From: CAYOWQ01 sp964407695
GTDB lineage: Bacteria; Planctomycetota; Phycisphaerae; Phycisphaerales; SM1A02
Assembly: GCA_964407695.1 (NCBI GenBank)
Contig: CAYOWQ010000004.1
Span: forward strand, 62,001-126,000
DNA: 64,000 nucleotides
Direction of reading: 5' to 3'
In this document: piece after piece, positions 35,214 to 44,106 of the stretch
How positions within the stretch are numbered: position 1 is the stretch's first letter
How the letters are laid out: every line of letters begins with the position of its first letter
Program-made: the position numbers and the translations under genes
The notes under the pieces: model-generated
Told to the model about the DNA's origin: nothing
The model's input: only the letters and a program-made list of their open reading frames with translations
The model's database searches: none

Positions 35214-36275
35214 ATGGTCACACTTCGCCGAATTCCCCGGGCATTCACCATCATCGAACTCCTGGTTGTAGTTTCAATCATTGCCATACTTCTCAGCCTG
35301 TTCCTTCCGGCGATTGGAAAGGCTCGCGACACCGCTCGCATCACGCAGTCGCGGTCCAACCTCAGAAATCTGGCCACGGCTCACGCGGCGTATGGCGCTG
35401 ACTACAACGACCGGCAATGGACCGTCTGTCAGGATGAATTCGGCGCCTACTTTGGCTGTGCTGACTACATCGCCAACAACGGTTGCCCGCCGGTGGCGAT
35501 TGCCGGAACCACCTCGACCGGCGATATCCTGGCGTGGGGCTACCTCGGTTGCGGGGGCTGGCCTGGAAATTGCCTGAACTGGACGCAACTCTGGCCCAAC
35601 AGATGGCCGCCCGACGCCGCCGCGGCATTCGGCTCCTATCGCTACAACAACATTCGCAACTTCAACGAATATGTCAATGGCCGGTTCTACGATCCGTTGT
35701 TCTGGGCGCCCAAGGATGTGATCCCGCTGACCGACGCGGAATTCGGCTTTCAGGACCCCGGTGAGATTGCCCCACCTCCCAACGGTTTACTGGTGGCGGT
35801 GCTGATGTCATATGTCCTTTCCCCGGCAGCCATGTGGAGCCCGGATGTGCTGGCTCCGCCCGATCGCGGCGGCTTCAACATGCAGGTGCAGGCAAGGTTC
35901 CGATCGCCGCCGGCCGGCGCTGCCCGATATCCGGATCAGAAGACCAGGATGCTCGAGCACCATTGGCTGCAGAGCTCCCCGGGTCCGGTGAATCCGAAGT
36001 CTTCCGATGGCAAGACCCCCTATTACTTCAACCATGGTTATGCCTCGGCACCCGCAACGATGTTCTTTGACGGCCACATCGATCTGGTGGGTGTTCGGGA
36101 TGCGCATGATGCCGATGTCCGGGTTCTGGAACAATCGGGAGTCGGCCTCTGGAGCCGCGACACCCCGTATGGATCAGACGGCTATTTTGGCGGCCAATCC
36201 ATCGATCCGGACCTGAGAGCCGGGTTCCACATCCTGACGACGGAGGGGATTCTGGGGCGCGATGTCACCCAATAG
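35214..36275 (+). CDS. Prepilin-like secreted protein, paralogue 2
   Basis: 353 aa from ATG 35214. The earlier part of the open frame overlaps the preceding terminator, so it is not coding. Cleavage site after a short basic leader: A|FTIIELLVVVSIIAILLSL, note Ala instead of Gly at -1. Then IGKARDTARITQSRSNLRNL, shared with both neighbours, and the same downstream plan (DPLFWAPKDV, RFRSPPAGAARYPDQKTRML, MFFDGHIDLVGVRDA, GILGRDVTQ). It is the most divergent of the three and has no clear intrinsic terminator after it. Confidence 0.86.
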   Translation: MVTLRRIPRAFTIIELLVVVSIIAILLSLFLPAIGKARDTARITQSRSNLRNLATAHAAYGADYNDRQWTVCQDEFGAYFGCADYIANNGCPPVAIAGTTSTGDILAWGYLGCGGWPGNCLNWTQLWPNRWPPDAAAAFGSYRYNNIRNFNEYVNGRFYDPLFWAPKDVIPLTDAEFGFQDPGEIAPPPNGLLVAVLMSYVLSPAAMWSPDVLAPPDRGGFNMQVQARFRSPPAGAARYPDQKTRMLEHHWLQSSPGPVNPKSSDGKTPYYFNHGYASAPATMFFDGHIDLVGVRDAHDADVRVLEQSGVGLWSRDTPYGSDGYFGGQSIDPDLRAGFHILTTEGILGRDVTQ

Positions 36276-36630
36276 GTCGGGAGGACGGAGATTCAGCCCA
36301 TTTGGTGCCCCCGGGCAGTCAAGGCAATTTGAACTTTTTTTGCTCAATTGTCTGTTGCTTCGTGCCTTCGTCAGGGTACCCTACTTCTCGGCCAAGCGCC
36401 CCGTCTGGGTTCGTTACTCAGCGCGGCTACCATGAAATGTGCGAGTCTTGGCCACATTTCTTCGGGCTCGCACCCAACGACGCGCTAGTTCTATACGCGT
36501 GAATGATTCTGATCGGTGCTTGCTCGGTCGGGCAGGAAATCTGCTTCCATCGAGCGACCACACGCAGGATCAAACATGTCGGAGCAACAAGCGCCAGAGC
36601 GGCCCCAGACGGCCGCGGAAAGGAAGTCTC
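36276..36630. other. Long leader/intergenic region before prepilin 3
   Basis: 355 bp with no convincing reading frame. A T-rich patch (36335-36350) is conspicuous. The 3' end carries CGGAAAGGAAG, also found just before prepilin 1, which supplies the ribosome site. It presumably contains the promoter and leader of prepilin 3; no -35/-10 pair stands out. Confidence 0.4.
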
Positions 36631-37770
36631 ATGTCCCGACACGATCGAGTGCAACGGACCCTGGGCTTCACGATTATCGAGTTGCTGGTTGTGGTCTCGA
36701 TCATCGCATTGCTCATCGGCATCCTGCTGCCTGCAATCCAAAAGGCGAGAGATGCCGCCCGGATCACACAGTCCCGTTCAAACCTGCGAAATATCGGCGC
36801 TGCGCACGCGGCCTACTCGGCCGACTTCAGCGACCGGCAGTGGACTATCGTCCCCGACGATATGGGCGCGTACGGAGCTACCGGCACTGATACGTGCTGT
36901 TCCCCCTACCTCGCGGCCAATGGTTGCCTTCCTTCAACGTTGATCGGTTACATGTCGGACCCGTCGGCGATGGGCGGCGGCTTCTACCTGGTGCTCTTGA
37001 ACTGCCCCTCACAGGGAATCACTAACCCAAACGGCCCCTGCTATGGTGCAGAATACATGGCGCCGATGAACATCTGGGGTCCTGGGTCGGTGCCGAACGT
37101 ATTTGCCGCCTATCGGGTGTTCAACTGCGCCAACTTCACGACCTACATGAACAACCGGTACTACGACCCGGTGTTCTGGGCTCCGAAGGATAAGGTTCTG
37201 CTCGAGCAGTGTGAGCTTGGGTTCCAGAACCCGGGCGGCATGTCTCCGATTCCCAATCCCCCTCCGCCGATTTCCTACTGCATGTCCTCGGCGGCCATGT
37301 TCAGCCCGGACTTCTTCCCCGGTGCTCAGTCGGTAATTGGCAACGGAGTCGACGGGCGATTTCGTTCGCCGCCTGCCGGTGCTGCCCAATACTCAGACCT
37401 GAAGACCCGCTGCCTCGAGCACAACTGGCTTCAGAATTCCCAAGCTGACGTGAATCCACAGATCGGCGGCGGCCAGACGCCGTATTTCTACACCGCGTCC
37501 ATCACCAGCGCTCCGGCGTGCCTTTTCTTCGACGGACATGTTGATCTTGTCGGCGTGTTTGATGCGATGGATGCTGATGAGCGCGTCACTGCTCAAGGTG
37601 GCGGCGGCCTTTGGTGCAAGAAGGTTCCGAAGTTCCTGGCCGGCGGCTATTTCAGCAATGGGTCCCCCAATGCAAATCTTGCCTTTGACACGCAGGCAAG
37701 CACCGGCTTCCATGTCTTCACCGTCAACGGCATCCTGGGTCGCGACGTTTCGACCTCCGGCGGCGGTTGA
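36631..37770 (+). CDS. Prepilin-like secreted protein, paralogue 3
   Basis: 379 aa from ATG 36631 (AAAGGAAG seven bases upstream). Leader MSRHDRVQRTLG, then G|FTIIELLVVVSIIALLIGI and the trio block AIQKARDAARITQSRSNLRN. The body follows paralogue 1 closely: TCCSPYLAANGCLPS, NFTTYMNNRYYDPVFWAPKD, ISYCMSSAAMFSPDFF, RSPPAGAAQYSDLKTRCLEH, LFFDGHVDLVGVFDAMDADE and GILGRDVSTS. A strong intrinsic terminator begins 34 bp after the stop. The conserved body suggests a structural role at the cell surface, but the function of this planctomycete family is not known. Confidence 0.88.
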   Translation: MSRHDRVQRTLGFTIIELLVVVSIIALLIGILLPAIQKARDAARITQSRSNLRNIGAAHAAYSADFSDRQWTIVPDDMGAYGATGTDTCCSPYLAANGCLPSTLIGYMSDPSAMGGGFYLVLLNCPSQGITNPNGPCYGAEYMAPMNIWGPGSVPNVFAAYRVFNCANFTTYMNNRYYDPVFWAPKDKVLLEQCELGFQNPGGMSPIPNPPPPISYCMSSAAMFSPDFFPGAQSVIGNGVDGRFRSPPAGAAQYSDLKTRCLEHNWLQNSQADVNPQIGGGQTPYFYTASITSAPACLFFDGHVDLVGVFDAMDADERVTAQGGGGLWCKKVPKFLAGGYFSNGSPNANLAFDTQASTGFHVFTVNGILGRDVSTSGGG

Positions 37771-37803
37771 TTCAACAGCCCAACTCTGCGTTTGATCTGC
37801 TTC

Positions 37804-37835
37804 AAGGGTCGCACCGTTCGGTGCGACCCTTTTTT
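37804..37835 (+). terminator. Intrinsic terminator after prepilin 3
   Basis: Ten-base perfect stem GGGTCGCACC / GGTGCGACCC with loop GTTC, followed by TTTTTT. Confidence 0.95.
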
Positions 37836-37860
37836 CTGCGCGACTCATATCATCGAACCT

Positions 37861-38265
37861 GTGAACCCACATGAGCGCCCCGAATCAATTCCTGTCACCG
37901 AGATCTACACCATGGTCGGCGGCCCCGATCCGTTTTGGCGAATCGCCCGGGCGTTTTATGCTCGAGTCGATGACGATCCGAACTCCACGTTTCGCGGCCT
38001 GTTTCCCGCCGATCTCGAAGACGCGATTCGAAACCAGGCTGAATTCCTGATTCAGTACTTCGGCGGACCTTGTGAATACTCGGATCGAAAGGGCCACCCG
38101 CGGCTGCGTGCCCGCCACATGAACTTCAAAATCGATCAGGCCGCACGCGACCGATGGGTGGAGCACATGACCCAGGCGCTCATCGACGCCCGCATTCCCG
38201 ATGACATTCGCAAACCCATGATGGAATACTTCGAACGCACCGCCACCTTCATGATGAACAGCTGA
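37861..38265 (+). CDS. Group II truncated haemoglobin
   Basis: 134 aa from GTG 37861. A start further upstream would fall inside the terminator of the preceding gene and is rejected. The 2-on-2 globin fold is seen in YTMVGGPDPFWRIARAFYAR (helix B with Tyr), LIQYFGGPCEYSDRKGHPRL and RLRARHMNFKID, where H86 is the proximal haem ligand, and RDRWVEHMTQAL (helix G Trp typical of group II). Group II members bind O2 and NO and are linked to oxidative or nitrosative stress. It stands alone; the SPOR lipoprotein converges on it. Confidence 0.9.
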   Translation: MNPHERPESIPVTEIYTMVGGPDPFWRIARAFYARVDDDPNSTFRGLFPADLEDAIRNQAEFLIQYFGGPCEYSDRKGHPRLRARHMNFKIDQAARDRWVEHMTQALIDARIPDDIRKPMMEYFERTATFMMNS

Positions 38266-38271
38266 CTCCCG

Positions 38272-39042
38272 CTACTGAACCACCGGCCGCACGACATACT
38301 CCTTGCGGCCAACCGTGGTTCGAGCCCGCTCGGCTGCATCGCGGGTGCCGAATCCGCCGACCTGCACCACATAGATGGTTCGGCCACGCTGGTCGTGCGT
38401 GTTGGTCATCCGGGCGCTCCCCAGGCGATGCTTGGCCGCCAGATTCTGGGCTTCCTGATAAGCTCGGAGTGCATTGGCGCGATCGGCAAATACACCGATC
38501 TGCAGGGCAAAACCGGTTGATTGAAGCTGGTCCTGGGCATTCTCCCGGGTAGCGCTTCCCCCTGGAGCCGACGTGGCCGCGATATTCAACTGCGACCTCG
38601 CCGCCGACATCTCCCCCGCCGCCCGATAGGCGACGCCCGCCTCGTACGAGGCCTTGGCAGCTTCCTCACCGGTGAGCCGTTCCGAGGCGTCCTTGAAGTA
38701 CGCGGCCGCTTCTCCGGGCCGCTCTTGCTTCATCCGGATGTGCCCCAGGGTGGCTCGCGCTTTGCCGGAGACTTCACGGTCGGCGGACCCGGCGGCGACC
38801 ATCATGTGTCGCTCGGCGTCCTGAAGGCGGTTGAGCTTGAACGCGCTGAGTCCGGCAATGTAGTTGGCGCGTTCCCGCTCGGCGCCGGATGCCCCGGGTA
38901 GGGCGTGATTCGCCTTGTCGTAGGAAAGCTGGTACTGGCCCGCGTTGTAGTCGTTCAGGGCGCTATTGAGGTCAGTGGTGCGCTGTTCGTTGGAACAGGC
39001 CGCAAGCAGCAGCGAAGCAAGCAGAAGGGATCGGAGCTTCAT
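38272..39042 (-). CDS. TPR lipoprotein with C-terminal SPOR domain
   Basis: 256 aa. Lipoprotein signal MKLRSLLLASLLLAAC with the lipobox LAAC at C16. Residues about 25-150 are TPR-like (NDYNAGQYQLSYDKANHAL; YIAGLSAFKLNRLQDAERHM). The last about 80 residues form a SPOR domain (FALQIGVFADRANALRAYQE; TIYVVQVGGFGTRDAAERA), which binds denuded glycan strands of septal peptidoglycan. A periplasmic cell-wall-linked role, perhaps in division, is inferred. GGAA lies upstream of the ATG. It is divergent from the acyl-CoA ligase gene. Confidence 0.9.
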   Translation of the reverse strand: MKLRSLLLASLLLAACSNEQRTTDLNSALNDYNAGQYQLSYDKANHALPGASGAERERANYIAGLSAFKLNRLQDAERHMMVAAGSADREVSGKARATLGHIRMKQERPGEAAAYFKDASERLTGEEAAKASYEAGVAYRAAGEMSAARSQLNIAATSAPGGSATRENAQDQLQSTGFALQIGVFADRANALRAYQEAQNLAAKHRLGSARMTNTHDQRGRTIYVVQVGGFGTRDAAERARTTVGRKEYVVRPVVQ

Positions 39043-39150
39043 GGGTGGTTCCGGTCAAGCGAATCGGCGAAATCAGAAATACGATTGGCGGTACGACGTC
39101 TGAACATTATCGTACGGACCCCCCGTCGGTGCCACACGCAGTTCCAACAG

Positions 39151-40629
39151 ATGAAATTGGCTCGCACCATCCTCTATCGACTTCTTCGCTCGCCGTTCCG
39201 TACTGCGGTCGTGGACGATCAGCGGACATGGCGCGGCATCGATCTCGTTGGAGCGTCGTGGCACATGGCCAGAGCGATTGGGCGTCAGAGCAGCGCGCCT
39301 CGCATTGGATTGATGCTCCCGACCGGTGGCCTCTTTCCCGCCGCGGCCCTGGCGGCATGGTCGTTAGGTCGGGGCATCGTGCCCGTGAACTACCTCCTGA
39401 AGCGCGACGACATTGATTTCGTGCTCAAGGATGCGCAGCTTGATGCCGTCGTTACGGTTTCGGCCATGCTCGAACTCGTGGGCGGTTTGCCCGACGGGGT
39501 CCGCGCCATCAAGCTGGATGAGCTGAACTTCAAGGGCATCCCACGGCCCGTCCTGCCTCGTCGGCAAGCCGACGACTTTCTGGCTGTGATCCTGTATACC
39601 TCGGGCACCTCGTCGAGACCCAAGGGGGTCATGCTGACGACCGCGAACCTGGCGGCAAACGTGGAACAGTGCGTTGAGTGGGCCCGTTTCGGCCGAGACG
39701 ACGTCGTGTTGGGAGTATTGCCGCAATTCCACACCTTCGGCCTCACCGTGCTGACGCTGTTGCCGATGATGGTTGGCTGCAAGGCGGTGTATACCGCCCG
39801 GTTCATGCCCAAGCGGCTGATCGACCTGATGCGCGACCACCGCCCGACGGCCTTCATCGCCATACCGTCCATGTACAACGCGCTTCGAATGGTGAAGTCG
39901 GCCACGCCGGACGATCTCAAGAGCCTGCGATTCGCCGTCTCAGGAGGCGAGCCGCTGCCCGACGCGGTGTTCGACGGATTCCGCGAGAAGTTCAGGATTA
40001 CCATCAATGAAGGCTACGGCCTCACGGAAACAGCGCCCGTGACCAATTGGTGTCGGCCGGATGAACACAAACGGCGCAGCGTGGGCAAACCATTGCCGCG
40101 CGTCGACGAGAAAATCGCCGGACCGGACGGCGAACCCCTCGGTCCGAACATGGACGGAGAGGTTCGGATCAAGGGACCCAACGTGATGCAGGGCTACTTC
40201 AATCGCCCGGAGGAAACGGCCGCCGCGTTCGACGAGCATGGCTACTTCAAGACCGGCGACATGGGCCGGTTCGACAATGATGGGCACCTCTATATCACCG
40301 GTCGCATCAAGGAAATGATGATCATCGGCGGCGAGAACGTATTTCCGCGCGAGATCGAGGAAATACTGAACAGTCATCCGAGCGTGAAAGATTCCGCGGT
40401 CGTTGGGGCGGCCGATGAATCTCGCGGAGAGGTTCCCGTCGCCTTCGTCGAGCTTGAGGACGGCGCGACATTTGACGAGACCGCACTGCGTTCGCATTGC
40501 CGCGATCGCCTGGCGCAGTTCAAGGTCCCGCGAGAAATTCGCCACCTGGAGAAACTGCCGCGAAACCCGACGGGAAAAATCCTCCGACGCGAACTTCAAA
40601 AGGAGGTCAGGACCGTCTTTCGGACCTGA
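39151..40629 (+). CDS. AMP-dependent acyl-CoA synthetase/ligase
   Basis: 492 aa. Adenylate-forming enzyme that activates a carboxylic acid (probably a fatty acid) with ATP and transfers it to CoA or another thiol. Core motifs: P-loop YTSGTSSRPKGVMLT, A5 NEGYGLTETAPVTNW, A8 YFKTGDMGRFDNDGHLYITG, IKEMMIIGGENVFPREIEE, and the C-terminal catalytic Lys in PRNPTGKILRREL. It is slightly short at the N-terminus compared with long-chain ligases. ATG 39151 begins after a Gln/Met run with no strong ribosome site; the frame open upstream lacks homology in look. It converges with the VCBS-repeat gene, 7 bp between ends. Confidence 0.92.
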   Translation: MKLARTILYRLLRSPFRTAVVDDQRTWRGIDLVGASWHMARAIGRQSSAPRIGLMLPTGGLFPAAALAAWSLGRGIVPVNYLLKRDDIDFVLKDAQLDAVVTVSAMLELVGGLPDGVRAIKLDELNFKGIPRPVLPRRQADDFLAVILYTSGTSSRPKGVMLTTANLAANVEQCVEWARFGRDDVVLGVLPQFHTFGLTVLTLLPMMVGCKAVYTARFMPKRLIDLMRDHRPTAFIAIPSMYNALRMVKSATPDDLKSLRFAVSGGEPLPDAVFDGFREKFRITINEGYGLTETAPVTNWCRPDEHKRRSVGKPLPRVDEKIAGPDGEPLGPNMDGEVRIKGPNVMQGYFNRPEETAAAFDEHGYFKTGDMGRFDNDGHLYITGRIKEMMIIGGENVFPREIEEILNSHPSVKDSAVVGAADESRGEVPVAFVELEDGATFDETALRSHCRDRLAQFKVPREIRHLEKLPRNPTGKILRRELQKEVRTVFRT

Positions 40630-40636
40630 ACGTCGT

Positions 40637-42967
40637 TCAATTCGATTTCGACGCCTGCCGGGTCATTTGCGGATAGATCAGAATCCGGTCGTGAGCCAGC
40701 AGCACAATGTCATTGGCGCCGTCACCCGTGACATCCGCAATCATGGCCTGGCTCGGTTCAAATTCGCGAGGCTCGCCGGCGGTGAACAGCTTCGATTCGA
40801 ACACCTTGAACCCCGTGGCGAAGAGCATTTTCCGTGACTGGGTGAAGGTGAAGATCTCGCACATCTGCTCGCCCGCGTCCAGCGCCACCAGATCGGTGAA
40901 ACCGTCGCCGTTGATGTCACCCGACGCCAGCTCGTGCTCAACCCGGCGCTCGACGTCATTTCGCCAGGCGGCCACCTGTTCCAGACCCAGGCGCTGCCCC
41001 TTCAGACGGACCACGCCGAAGCCGGTTTCTCCGACGACCAGCACATTGTCCTGGGCATCGCCGCAGAATGCGCCCGCCTCGATCGACTTGAACTTGGACT
41101 CGGAAATTGAAACCGATTCGGATTCCTTCCAGCCCGATGAATCGCTGGTGGAGGGTTCGAAAATGATCAGGCGGCCGTTTTCACGATCCGCCGCCGCGAG
41201 GCGCGGCTTGAGCGAGGCCAGCGAGACAAGTTTGGACGCACTGTCGCCGACGTTGATCTGCCGAATCACCTGCCACCCCGGGCTGACGCCCTGTGGCGGA
41301 TTGGTGACATATCGAACCGCGCGAACAAAATTCTTGTCGGCGATGCAGAGTTCCGGCTTGTCGTCGCCGTCGATGTCAAACACCAGCGTGTTGGCGGCAT
41401 TGGCGGCCTGAACGATGCCGAACTGGCCCATGTCCTTTGACTCCATGAGCTTGAATCCGTCGTCACCGGCATGGATCATGGTCATCGGTTTCTCCGGCGT
41501 GAAAAGGAGGAGATCCGTCCTTCCATCCTGATCGGCATCCACGGCGAGGATTGTCTCCGGCGCGCGGCTCTGCGAGCCGAGGTCGATCATGTGCGACGTC
41601 GAATCACCGGCCACCAGCGGCATCAGGTCGATCTGGTAGCTCCGGCCATCCTTGGACACTACCGCAAGATGCGCTCCATGCTCGAGCCGGACCAGGTTCA
41701 TGGCGACCGGGGTTTTGCCTTCGGGAAGAGCCATCGGCTGCGGGTAGGGCACTCCCTCCGGGCCGACGTCACAGCGACCGACGAACGATGCCTTTTCGGA
41801 GAGGACGAAGATCTCGGCATAGGGGTCGTCGTCAACATTGCCCGCAACGAGGACGTCCATTTCGTCAATGGACGGATACGCCACGCCGGGCTGAAGACCA
41901 CGTCCCTGCAACTGCTTGAAAACCACGACCGCGTTCTGCTGCGTATCGGTGGCCACGATGTCGAGCAGTCCATCACCGTCAACGTCAACAACGGCGGTGG
42001 ACCGCTTGCGATTTTTGGCGTCCGTCCAGGCAAAGCTGCTGAGAGCGCCCTCTCGGAGCCCGCTTTCCTCGATCGGCTGCTTGGCGAAATCCGACACCAC
42101 CAGCCGTTTGGAGGCGCGCTCAATCACCGCAAGGCCGGCGCCCGTCACTCCCGGCCAATGAATTGACGTCGCTTCTCGCAATGCAGGCATCTCGAATCGA
42201 AGTTGCGGTCCGATGACCAGCGACTGACCTTCGACCCCCGTGAGCCAGACCCGAATAGGCGCGGTGGCATCGTCGGGAAGAATGCCGAGGATGTCATCCT
42301 GGCCGTCACCCGAGAAGTCATCGAGCAGGAAGGCGGCCATCTTGTCTCCGGCATCCAGCACGGTGGCTGAGCCGATGACATCATTGGTCAACGGCCAGAC
42401 GGAGATCTGTCCGTCCACGAGCGCGAGCAGTTCGGGATTCGAATCACCCATGACGTTGGCTACCGCCAGCCCGTCGCGCGTCGCCCCGAGGTTCTTCACT
42501 CGATGCGTCCGCTTGATCTCAAACGACCCGGCCGACTTCTGGCGCACAAAGACGATGGACTCAGGCGCTCCGGCGTACACGAGGTCCATCAGTCCGTCGT
42601 GATCGTAATCGGTCGCCACAATCGCCCCCACCCGCTGGCTGACGGAAATCAGCTCGCGGCGAAAACGCCAATGCTCGGGATGCTCGTTCACGCGCAGGGA
42701 GGAGGTGTCGACCTCGTCGGTCGCCTTGGCACCCTTCTTCTGGTAGTGGATTTCGATGCGACTCTTGAAGTTGTTCACCGCCACCAGATCCTGCAGACCA
42801 TCGGCATTCATGTCGGCAACAAGGACCGGACCTGCTCCTCGTTCGATCTTGACGATTTCAAGTCCCTCGAACCCGAAATACCCGGCCAGATCGCCGTCCT
42901 GAGCGAAGGACGTGGACGCGGGAAGCAGAATCACCGAAATCAGGACTGCAGAACTCCGAAAGAGCAT
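40637..42967 (-). CDS. Secreted FG-GAP/VCBS-repeat protein
   Basis: 776 aa. Signal peptide MLFRSSAVLISVILLPASTSFAQ. The body is a set of FG-GAP/VCBS-type repeats with calcium-loop phrases such as LVADMNADGLQDLVAVNNF, VATDYDHDGLMDLVYAGAP, VVDVDGDGLLDIVATDTQ, AVDADQDGRTDLLLFTPEK and IADVTGDGANDIVLLAHDR. These fold as an integrin-alpha-like propeller. It is extracellular or surface-bound; no catalytic domain is seen and it lacks the dockerin domain found in other secreted proteins here. It is divergent from the DegP-like protease gene across about 110 bp. Confidence 0.85.
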   Translation of the reverse strand: MLFRSSAVLISVILLPASTSFAQDGDLAGYFGFEGLEIVKIERGAGPVLVADMNADGLQDLVAVNNFKSRIEIHYQKKGAKATDEVDTSSLRVNEHPEHWRFRRELISVSQRVGAIVATDYDHDGLMDLVYAGAPESIVFVRQKSAGSFEIKRTHRVKNLGATRDGLAVANVMGDSNPELLALVDGQISVWPLTNDVIGSATVLDAGDKMAAFLLDDFSGDGQDDILGILPDDATAPIRVWLTGVEGQSLVIGPQLRFEMPALREATSIHWPGVTGAGLAVIERASKRLVVSDFAKQPIEESGLREGALSSFAWTDAKNRKRSTAVVDVDGDGLLDIVATDTQQNAVVVFKQLQGRGLQPGVAYPSIDEMDVLVAGNVDDDPYAEIFVLSEKASFVGRCDVGPEGVPYPQPMALPEGKTPVAMNLVRLEHGAHLAVVSKDGRSYQIDLMPLVAGDSTSHMIDLGSQSRAPETILAVDADQDGRTDLLLFTPEKPMTMIHAGDDGFKLMESKDMGQFGIVQAANAANTLVFDIDGDDKPELCIADKNFVRAVRYVTNPPQGVSPGWQVIRQINVGDSASKLVSLASLKPRLAAADRENGRLIIFEPSTSDSSGWKESESVSISESKFKSIEAGAFCGDAQDNVLVVGETGFGVVRLKGQRLGLEQVAAWRNDVERRVEHELASGDINGDGFTDLVALDAGEQMCEIFTFTQSRKMLFATGFKVFESKLFTAGEPREFEPSQAMIADVTGDGANDIVLLAHDRILIYPQMTRQASKSN

Positions 42968-43075
42968 GCGTGAGATCTCCGAAGAATACCTTGGGTTCGC
43001 AACGAGATTCCTCGCCGCTGCGTGACAACCGGCACAAGCGAGCCGTATAGTAGCATGAGCCCTTCGGAGTCCTTC

Positions 43076-44062
43076 ATGAGCCTACTTTCCCTCGTCTTCA
43101 GCGTTTCAATCCTGGCAACCCCGGCTGCGGCGGTTGAAGGGGACGCCGCCACCGCGGCGGGGACCGATTCGGTGCTGCTGAAGAGCGGTGCCCGGGTCAC
43201 GGGCGAGATCGTGAAACGAAACGACAAGCGAGTCTGGATCGACGTGGGTCCCGACGTTCTGGTCTTCGATCTCGACGATATCGCCACGGTCGAGGCGAGC
43301 ACCAGCGGCAAGAAGGCGGAGATGCACGAGGACTCGCTTTTTTCCACCGCCACCAATCTTCCCGAATTGAGCCCCCAGGAGCACGCCAAACGAATCGGCC
43401 CAGCGGTGATCAAAGTCTCAACCCCCAGCGGCCTCGGCTCCGGCGTCATCATCTCCAGAGACGGCTATGCCATTACCAACGCTCATGTGGTTCAGGGCGA
43501 GACGACCCTGAAGGCGACCGTGTGGTTCCCTCAACCCGACGGCACGCTCAAGCGCGAAGAGATCGAGAATATCGAGATCGTCGCGGTCAACAACCACATC
43601 GACCTGGGGCTGATCAAGATCACGCATCCCACCGGCGGCGACTTTGTCTTCGCCCCGCTGGAGCGCGACGAAAAACTCGAAATCGGCCAGCAGGTCTTCG
43701 CGATCGGCAATCCGCTCGGTCTTGAGCGAACCCTGACTCAGGGAGTCATTTCGACCACCCAGCGGAATTTTGAGGGCCTGACCTACATTCAGACTGATAC
43801 CGCCATCAATCCAGGCAACTCCGGCGGCCCGCTCTTCAATACCAAGGGAGAGGTGATCGGCATCACCAACATGGGAATCCTCGGCGGCGAGGCCCTCGGC
43901 TTCGCCATTCCGGGACGATACGTGAAGGATTTTCTCAGAAATCGAGAGGCCTTTGCGTTCGATAAGACCAACCCGAATTCAGGCTACAACTACCAGCGTC
44001 CCCCCACCCGAACCACTTTTGACGTAGCGCCCCAGCTCAATGATGGCTCCGGCGCCATGTGA
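43076..44062 (+). CDS. Periplasmic S1C (DegP-like) trypsin-fold serine protease without PDZ
   Basis: 328 aa from ATG 43076 (GGAG six to seven bases upstream); earlier in-frame ATG/GTG codons precede the signal peptide MSLLSLVFSVSILATPAAA. Residues about 30-75 are a small beta domain (LLKSGARVTGEIVKRNDKRV) that planctomycete proteins often carry before the protease. The triad is intact: His in ITNAHVVQGE, Asp in NNHIDLGLIKI and Ser in NPGNSGGPLFNTKGEVIG. Unlike DegP it ends soon after the protease domain, without PDZ. Quality control or processing of secreted proteins is inferred. A second secreted gene starts 44 bp later. Confidence 0.9.
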   Translation: MSLLSLVFSVSILATPAAAVEGDAATAAGTDSVLLKSGARVTGEIVKRNDKRVWIDVGPDVLVFDLDDIATVEASTSGKKAEMHEDSLFSTATNLPELSPQEHAKRIGPAVIKVSTPSGLGSGVIISRDGYAITNAHVVQGETTLKATVWFPQPDGTLKREEIENIEIVAVNNHIDLGLIKITHPTGGDFVFAPLERDEKLEIGQQVFAIGNPLGLERTLTQGVISTTQRNFEGLTYIQTDTAINPGNSGGPLFNTKGEVIGITNMGILGGEALGFAIPGRYVKDFLRNREAFAFDKTNPNSGYNYQRPPTRTTFDVAPQLNDGSGAM

Positions 44063-44106
44063 CCGCCCGACCTTTCCGTTTCACACACCAAGACGAGGAT
44101 CTTCCC

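Noticed and set aside
36439..36630. 64-codon N-terminal extension of prepilin 3
   Set aside because: Prepilin leaders are short; a ribosome site lies directly before ATG 36631.
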